Source: Dioscorea cayenensis subsp. rotundata
Taxonomy: Eukaryota; Streptophyta; Magnoliopsida; Dioscoreales; Dioscoreaceae
Reading direction: 5' to 3'
DNA: 64,000 nt
NCBI RefSeq assembly: GCF_009730915.1
Contig: NC_052475.1
Span: 16,833,430 to 16,897,429, forward strand
The notes beneath the pieces are model-generated. The model did no database searches. It was not told the DNA's origin and worked only from the letters and a program-made list of their open reading frames with translations. Shown here piece after piece: positions 58,798 to 64,000 of this stretch (position 1 is the stretch's first letter; each line of letters starts with the position of its first letter). The position numbers were made by a program, and so were the translations under genes.

Positions 58798-59765
58798 TCA
58801 ACAAGGCTTGGACCTGCTGGCATTGGTGACGAACCCCTCCATCCTTGTATTGGACCTTCTTATCCTTTGGCTTCTTCGCCCACTCAGCTTTTCTCCTGCC
58901 TCGTCACCTGCTGAATCATCCAATGGCCTCCCCATCACGTGCTCTGTATTTAAATCCTTTGCCTGGATATTTGAAGCCACTCCAGCCTTCAGAACATTAC
59001 CCTCTCCATTAACTCTGACCTTGTCCTCAAGGTCTAACTGAGGAAAGTGTTTCCTAAGCTGATCAACATCTTCCCATGTGCTGTTCCCGTTTTGAAAACT
59101 CTCCCATTGTACCAAAGCTTGTAAAATTTCCTGTCCATTATGAAGTATTTTTCTGAATTGCAATATCGATGCTGGTTGCAATAGTGGACCTTCCTCTGTG
59201 GTTAGTAATGGTAGTGGAACAGCATGAGTAAAAGTCTGTGGATCTCCACTGCATTTCTTTAGCAATGATACATGGAACACTGGGTGTAGGCGAGCTTCAA
59301 TTGGCAGTTGTAACTTATATGCGACAGCACCAATTTTCTGTATAACTTTGAAGGGCCCAAAATACCTCATGCCTAACTTTTGATTCTTTCTCAAAGCTAA
59401 TGAGTGCTGTCGGTATGGTTGTAATTTAACCAATACCCAATCTCCTTCTTCAAAAGATACCTCTGTGCATTTTTTATCTGCCATCTTCTTCATCCTTGCT
59501 TGAGCCTTAAGAAGATTTTGTTTCAGTTGTGCCAAAGTCTTATCTCTTTGTTGTAGAAGTAATGCTACCTCAGGAGGGTCGTTTTCATTTGAATAATAAG
59601 CAATCAATTGCGGGGGATCTCTTCCATAAACCACTTTGAATGGAGACATTTCTGCACTGCTGTGGAAAGATGTGTTATACCAATATTGTGCCCATGGTAG
59701 TAATTCCACCCAAGCTTTTGGATTTTCTGAGACAAAACAACGCAGATATAGCTCGATGCACTTAT
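58798..59765 (-). pseudogene. Integrase C-terminal part with chromodomain (gypsy)
   Basis: The frame continues the integrase after a one-base frameshift near 59766. It holds LPWAQYWYNTSFHSSAEMSP and FKVVYGRDPP, then the basic GPF-type region (KLGMRYFGPFKVIQKIGAVA, ARLHPVFHVSLLKKC). A chromodomain follows (ILQALVQWESF, NSTWEDVDQLRKHFP) at about residues 190-230 of the 303-residue open part. The domain is thought to steer integration by reading histone marks. The chain ends in a basic SGRRSQRIRRS tail. Confidence 0.85.
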
Positions 59766-61883
59766 TTAAGCCTCTGATTGCCCATCTGTTTGTGGATGAT
59801 ATGCTGAAGACATAGTTAAAGAAGTTCCCATTGCCTTGAAAAGATGTTGCCAGAACTTACTCATGAAAGTCCTATCACGATCACTCACTATCGACTTAGG
59901 AATTCCATGAAGTTTAACTATGTTGTTAATGAAAGCTTCAGCCACACTTGCACTGTTAAATTCTGCCTTCATAGGAATAAAATGTCCAAACTTAGATAAA
60001 CGATCAATGATCACATAAATGACTGTTAATCCTTTGGACATTGGTAATCCCACTATAAAGTCCATTGCAATGTCTTCCCAAATCTGTTGAGGCACTGGCA
60101 ATGGCTGTAATAACCCCCCAGGGTAAGTGTGAGCAGATTTTGCTTTTTGGCAAACTAGGCAATTCTTAACAAATTGAATCACATCCTGCCTCATTCCTTG
60201 CCAATAATATTGTAATGCCATTCTTGCATAAGTTCGCAATGAACCTGCATGTCCCCCTACTGGAGTTGCATGGTATTCATACAGTAATGATGACCTAATT
60301 GCAGTATTATTTGGCACCATTATCTTACCTTCATACCACAATAGTTGATTTCTCCAGACATATTTTGTATCCACCAACTGTTGAGACTCTAATTGTTGAA
60401 TGATGGGTGCACAAACAGGATCCTCCAACTGTGATTGCTGAATCATAGAAATGATATCATACTGTATAGAAGAAAAAGCCATAAAGCTCCTTGACAATGC
60501 ATCTGCCGCAATGTTCTCTTTCCCTGGTTTATACTCAATAGAGAAGTCATACCCCAATAATTTCGGAAGCCATCTCTGTTGCTTTGGTGTTTGTATAGCT
60601 TGTTGACACAGGTGTTTTAATGCTTCTTGGTCTGTTCTAATAATGAACTTGTGCCCAACCAAATAATGCCTAAATTTCCCCACTGCTTCTGTAACTGCAA
60701 ATAACTCCCTCACATAAGCTGATTGCTTTTGCATTTGAAAAGTCAATTTCCTGGAGAAGTAGGCTATAGGATGACCATTCTGACTCAACACAGCGGCTAT
60801 GCCAGTTCTTGATGCATCAGTTTCTAATATGAATGACTGTGAAAAATCTGGTAACTTTAATACTGGAGCTGCTACAATTGCCTGTTTTAATTTCAAGAAA
60901 GCTTCTTGAGCTTCATCTGTCCACAGGAAATTATCCTTCTTGAGCAGATCAGTAAGTGGAGATGCTAATGTAGCATATTTGTGGATAAACCTTCTGTAGT
61001 ATCCACTTAAACCCAGAAATCCTCTCAGCTGCTTGATGGTTTTAGGTACCTGCCACTGCATAATTGCCTCCACTTTGGTTTTGTCCATCTGGACTCCCTC
61101 AGCTGAAACTAAATGGCCAAGATATTCAATCTGTGTCATTCCAAAACTACATTTGGAGTACTTAGCAAACAAGCGGTTGTCAATGAGTGTAATTAATACC
61201 ACCTCCAAATGTTTAATGTGACTCTCCAAATCCATACTATAAACCAGGATATCATCAAAAAATATCAAGACAAACCTTCTCATAGCAAATTGAAAAATCC
61301 CATTCATGAGAGCCTGAAAAGTAGCTGGGGCGTTGGTTAATCCAAATGGCATAACCAACCATTGGAAATGCCCGTGATGGGTTCTAAAGGCCGTCTTGCA
61401 CTTATCCTCTGCCTGCAGTAGCACTTGGTGGTAGCCTGACCTCAGGTCTAGCTTAGAAAAAATCTTGGCACCTTGTAACTCATCCAACAACTCATCAACT
61501 GCTGGAATTGGGTAAGCATCTTTCACTGTGATGGCGTTTAAAGCTCTGTAATCTGTGCAAAATCTCCATGTTCCATCCTTTTTCTTAACCAAAATTACAG
61601 GTGAGGAAAAAGGACTATTGCTATGTTCTATCAAGCCTTCTTTCAACATTTGTGCCACCATAATCTCTATCTCATTCTTCTGGCTATGAGGATACCTGTA
61701 GGGTCTCACTTTCACTGGTTGTGACCCTGCCATTAGAGGGATTTTATGATCACAATTTCTTGAAGGGGGTAGTCCCACTGGTATGGAGAACACTTGCTGA
61801 TATCTGAGTAAAAGTTGTTGCAGAATTTCATGCATCTCCTGAGGTAGTTGTATTTTCTGTTCTCCTTCCTCCTTGGTGGACAA
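59766..61883 (-). CDS. Gypsy pol: reverse transcriptase, RNase H, integrase core
   Basis: This is a 705-residue open frame. RT covers about 75-245: LVKKKDGTWRFCTDYRALN, KLDLRSGYHQ, PFGLTNAPATFQ, and the active site FFDDILVYS. RNase H covers about 350-460, with LETDASRTGIAAVLSQNG and RTDQEALKHL. The integrase zinc finger (H-x-H, then CLVCQKAK) lies near 535-580. The integrase core follows, with AMDFIVGLP (first Asp) and VSDRDRTFMSKFW (second Asp); the Glu lies at the very end of the frame in HPQTDGQSE, just before the frameshift that ends it. The upstream end overlaps the protease region in another frame. In an active element these would be one polyprotein cut by the protease. Confidence 0.93.
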   Translation of the reverse strand: MSTKEEGEQKIQLPQEMHEILQQLLLRYQQVFSIPVGLPPSRNCDHKIPLMAGSQPVKVRPYRYPHSQKNEIEIMVAQMLKEGLIEHSNSPFSSPVILVKKKDGTWRFCTDYRALNAITVKDAYPIPAVDELLDELQGAKIFSKLDLRSGYHQVLLQAEDKCKTAFRTHHGHFQWLVMPFGLTNAPATFQALMNGIFQFAMRRFVLIFFDDILVYSMDLESHIKHLEVVLITLIDNRLFAKYSKCSFGMTQIEYLGHLVSAEGVQMDKTKVEAIMQWQVPKTIKQLRGFLGLSGYYRRFIHKYATLASPLTDLLKKDNFLWTDEAQEAFLKLKQAIVAAPVLKLPDFSQSFILETDASRTGIAAVLSQNGHPIAYFSRKLTFQMQKQSAYVRELFAVTEAVGKFRHYLVGHKFIIRTDQEALKHLCQQAIQTPKQQRWLPKLLGYDFSIEYKPGKENIAADALSRSFMAFSSIQYDIISMIQQSQLEDPVCAPIIQQLESQQLVDTKYVWRNQLLWYEGKIMVPNNTAIRSSLLYEYHATPVGGHAGSLRTYARMALQYYWQGMRQDVIQFVKNCLVCQKAKSAHTYPGGLLQPLPVPQQIWEDIAMDFIVGLPMSKGLTVIYVIIDRLSKFGHFIPMKAEFNSASVAEAFINNIVKLHGIPKSIVSDRDRTFMSKFWQHLFKAMGTSLTMSSAYHPQTDGQSEA

Positions 61884-61906
61884 AGAATTACTCGATGAAC
61901 TTCTTC

Positions 61907-62330
61907 TTACGCCACTTCCCTCATAGACATTTCATAACACTTTCGAGCAATTCCTTTAGTAGAAGATAATCTATTCAATTGATGCATTGTCACTGGTTTT
62001 GGAGCAATGTCCTGATCACCATGCAAGGTTATAAATTGACCATTATGATAGAACTGTATTGATAGTTTACTGTAGTCCACCATATGTGCTCCCAAGGTTG
62101 CCAGCCATGATGCACCCACTATCACCTCAGCTCCTGCGATTGGTAATAAGAAAAGCTGGAAAATTCGAGCATGTAGTCTTGTACCTTAATTGATAATTCT
62201 CTCACCATTCCTTCAACTCGCAATGCCCGTCCATTGCCTACCGAACCTTAAAAGGTTTAGTGGGTTGAATCTCCAAATTCAAAAAAATTGAGCCAATCTT
62301 GGTTGAATAAAAGTCGTCATCGCTTCCTCC
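61907..62330 (-). pseudogene. Gypsy protease region
   Basis: The aspartic protease motif reads LDGGSDDDF near 62330-62304, in a frame one base off the gag end. The continuation MIVGASWLATLGAHMVDY (62125 downward) is the typical GxxWL end of retropepsin-like domains. At least one frameshift separates the two parts and another separates them from pol. Confidence 0.75.
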
Positions 62331-63526
62331 ATCTAACGATGATTGTCACTGGATGCCCATTAATACTTCCCGAAAACCTCAAGGTGCCTGTTACCGCTGC
62401 ACTATTCATAGCATTAAGTGAACTCTTAGGTTCAGATTCTTCAACTTGCAGATTGTTTTCCATCTCTACCAAAAATTCAGTATCTTCTTGCTGTGGATTA
62501 TCTGGTGGTTCTTCATCCCACTGCAACAATAATAGTCTTCTATTTGCACATTTGTGTGATGGAGTGAATTTCTCATCACAATTAAAACACAATCCCTTTG
62601 CCTTCCTTATTTGCATTTCATTGAAACTAATCTTCCGATATGGTTGAGTGTAATTACCTGATGGCACTTGAGCTGATTGTGCAGTTGGTGGTCCCAAAGC
62701 TGGTAGCGCTGGACCTGCTTTAATTGCAAGTGTGGGAGTGGCCACTCCTCTACCAGGATTGCCGATAGCACTGATGTCTGGGTTGAAAATTGGCCTTCTA
62801 TTTCCTGCTCTGCCAGCCATTGGGTACTTCTCTTCAAACAATTTAGCCAGAGATACTGCTGCTGGAATTGATTCTGGCTTCCACGGTATAACATCTCTCT
62901 GAATTTCTCATTTTTAACCCTATCGATAAAAACAAGCCAAGAATCTTTGAATCGGACATTCCCTCCACTCTATTTGCTAGGGTTGTAAAAGTTGGCATAA
63001 TAATTGTAGCGGAATCCTCCCTGAATGAGCTTAAAGCAGTGCATAAGCGGGGCTTTCATACTCGAGGGTCCATAAGCATGTTCCAATGCTTTAACTAATG
63101 ATGTCCAAGATGTTAAGATACCAGATTTCTTCAACATTTGGTACCATGGAACCACCGGTCCGTCAAAATGTATGACAGCCAATTGCAATCTCTCTTCCTC
63201 ATCAATTCGATAGTATTCAAAAGTACTTTGCTTCTGCCTTATATATCCATTGGAGAACATCAATTCCCTCAAATCTGGGAAAAATCCACCCTCACCGATC
63301 CGGAATGATATGTTGGTGATCTTCGATATTCTTGACCTCCTAAAGCCTCAATATGAACTGGTGGTCCAGAGGATGAACCAATATACCCTTGAGTTTGATG
63401 AGTCTCGATGTATTTTCGAGATGGTGGCCATATTCGCTCCAACATCTTAACCCTCTCCTCTCTCTGATCCATTGCCGTTAGCATCCTCTCCTCCCTCTGA
63501 TCCATAGTGATCAGTATCAAATCCAA
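62317..63526 (-). pseudogene. Gypsy gag with CCHC zinc knuckle
   Basis: Pieces at 63526-63269, 63272-62970 and 62894-62317 together form gag. The capsid part contains RLQLAVIHFDGPVVPWYQML and WTSLVKALEHAYGPS. The nucleocapsid has the CCHC knuckle CFNCDEKFTPSHKC (about 62595-62550). Frameshifts near 63270 and 62960-62900 break it. Confidence 0.85.
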
Positions 63527-63591
63527 TTTGGCAGCTAGATCCTTGTTTCTAGTAGCTCGACCATTTTCAAACTCAATGAAAGCACCAAATT

Positions 63592-64000
63592 TGTGATGAA
63601 TTCACTACAATCACAGAACTAATCAACCAAATCAACTGAATTTACTATAAGATCTCACTCTCCCCAGCTAAAATCTCCTCTGATATATTGAAATATCAAT
63701 AGATTCAGTAATGACAATCAGATCTCTTCAGGAATTAAACTACCAGACCATCAAATAAGCAGATCAAGCATCCACATACCAAAATAGCAACAAGGTTCTC
63801 AAACAAACAGATAACAAGGAACTAAGCTCACAGAGCTGTAGATCCACAGAAAACAAACCAGAAAATAGTAAAATACGGGAAACCCTTCCCTCCTGACCGG
63901 CGCCGGAGACAATGACCGGAGCACCAGTAGGCCTAGCTTTCTCTTCTTTCTTCTTACTCTTTTTTTCCCTTCTTTACTGCCTTTATATATCTCACTGCCA
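63592..64000 (-). repeat. 5' LTR of the gypsy element, reaching the window edge
   Basis: It matches 58351-58759 base for base except for three transitions. Just inside it (minus, below 63592) lies TTTGGTGCTTTCATTGAG, at the primer-binding-site position; I cannot assign the primer tRNA. Confidence 0.9.

Larger units (their letters stand above)
58351..64000 (-). mobile_element. Ty3/gypsy chromovirus-type LTR retrotransposon
   Basis: Nearly identical direct repeats at 58351-58759 and 63592-64000 flank gag, protease, RT, RNase H and integrase with a C-terminal chromodomain, all on minus. The order RT-RH-INT defines Ty3/gypsy; the chromodomain defines chromoviruses. Over the 409 bp visible in both LTRs I count three differences, all transitions. 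The right LTR reaches the window edge. The true 5' end of the LTR may be at about 58772 (TGTTACGACTAC, preceded by a purine-rich AGAGAAGC), with the last 13 bp of the right copy outside the window. Frameshifts in gag, protease and integrase make this copy non-autonomous. Confidence 0.92.

Overview
The window is nuclear DNA of a flowering plant. It holds spliced genes with GT-AG introns of up to 3 kb, plant-type gene families (ATL RING-H2 ligase, AIG1 GTPase), AT-rich spacers, and all the main plant transposon classes. There is no operon structure, no bacterial-style gene and no tRNA or rRNA gene. The species cannot be fixed from sequence alone; a non-grass monocot such as a yam would fit, but that is only an impression.

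Layout. (1) 1-11,000: two minus-strand genes, an ATL58/59-like membrane RING-H2 E3 ligase (three exons, antisense RTE LINE remnant in intron 2) and a DUF2062 membrane protein (five exons). (2) About 12,200-17,220: a decayed Mutator-like element (MULE 1) with a plant-mobile-domain-like ORF on + convergent with a MuDR-type transposase on -. (3) 17,870-20,385: a probable non-autonomous PIF/Harbinger element. (4) 21,626-28,092: intact SPF30/SMNDC1-like splicing factor, eight exons, minus. (5) 28,401-36,479: MULE 2, an 8.1-kb element with a perfect 9-bp target duplication, carrying transposase remnants (+) convergent with a PMD-like/ULP1-like peptidase ORF (-). (6) 36,489-38,312: small nested MITE-like repeats. 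(7) 38,313-42,201: AIG1-type GTPase gene, six exons, minus. (8) 42,202-48,155: AT-rich intergenic DNA with a small MULE-related element (MULE 3) holding 360-bp tandem repeats. (9) 48,156-49,155: 1000 Ns. (10) 50,495-54,917: an EXO1 gene fragment followed by a CACTA element's Transposase_24-type gene and its right terminus. (11) 55,200-58,337: N-terminal exons of a GLE1-like mRNA-export gene, with exon 3 split by a 323-bp TRIM retrotransposon. (12) 58,351-64,000: a young Ty3/gypsy chromovirus-type LTR retrotransposon 13 bp upstream of the GLE1-like start codon, in the same orientation.

The four intact host genes are unrelated housekeeping or regulatory genes (ubiquitylation, membrane protein, splicing, GTPase) with no visible functional link. 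Exon coordinates were reconstructed by hand from splice sites; in every case the phases join cleanly. The most notable region is the right end, where three transposon types sit in or around one GLE1-like gene, and the pair of MULEs that carry the same cargo ORF and each have their own dispersed short spacer motif.
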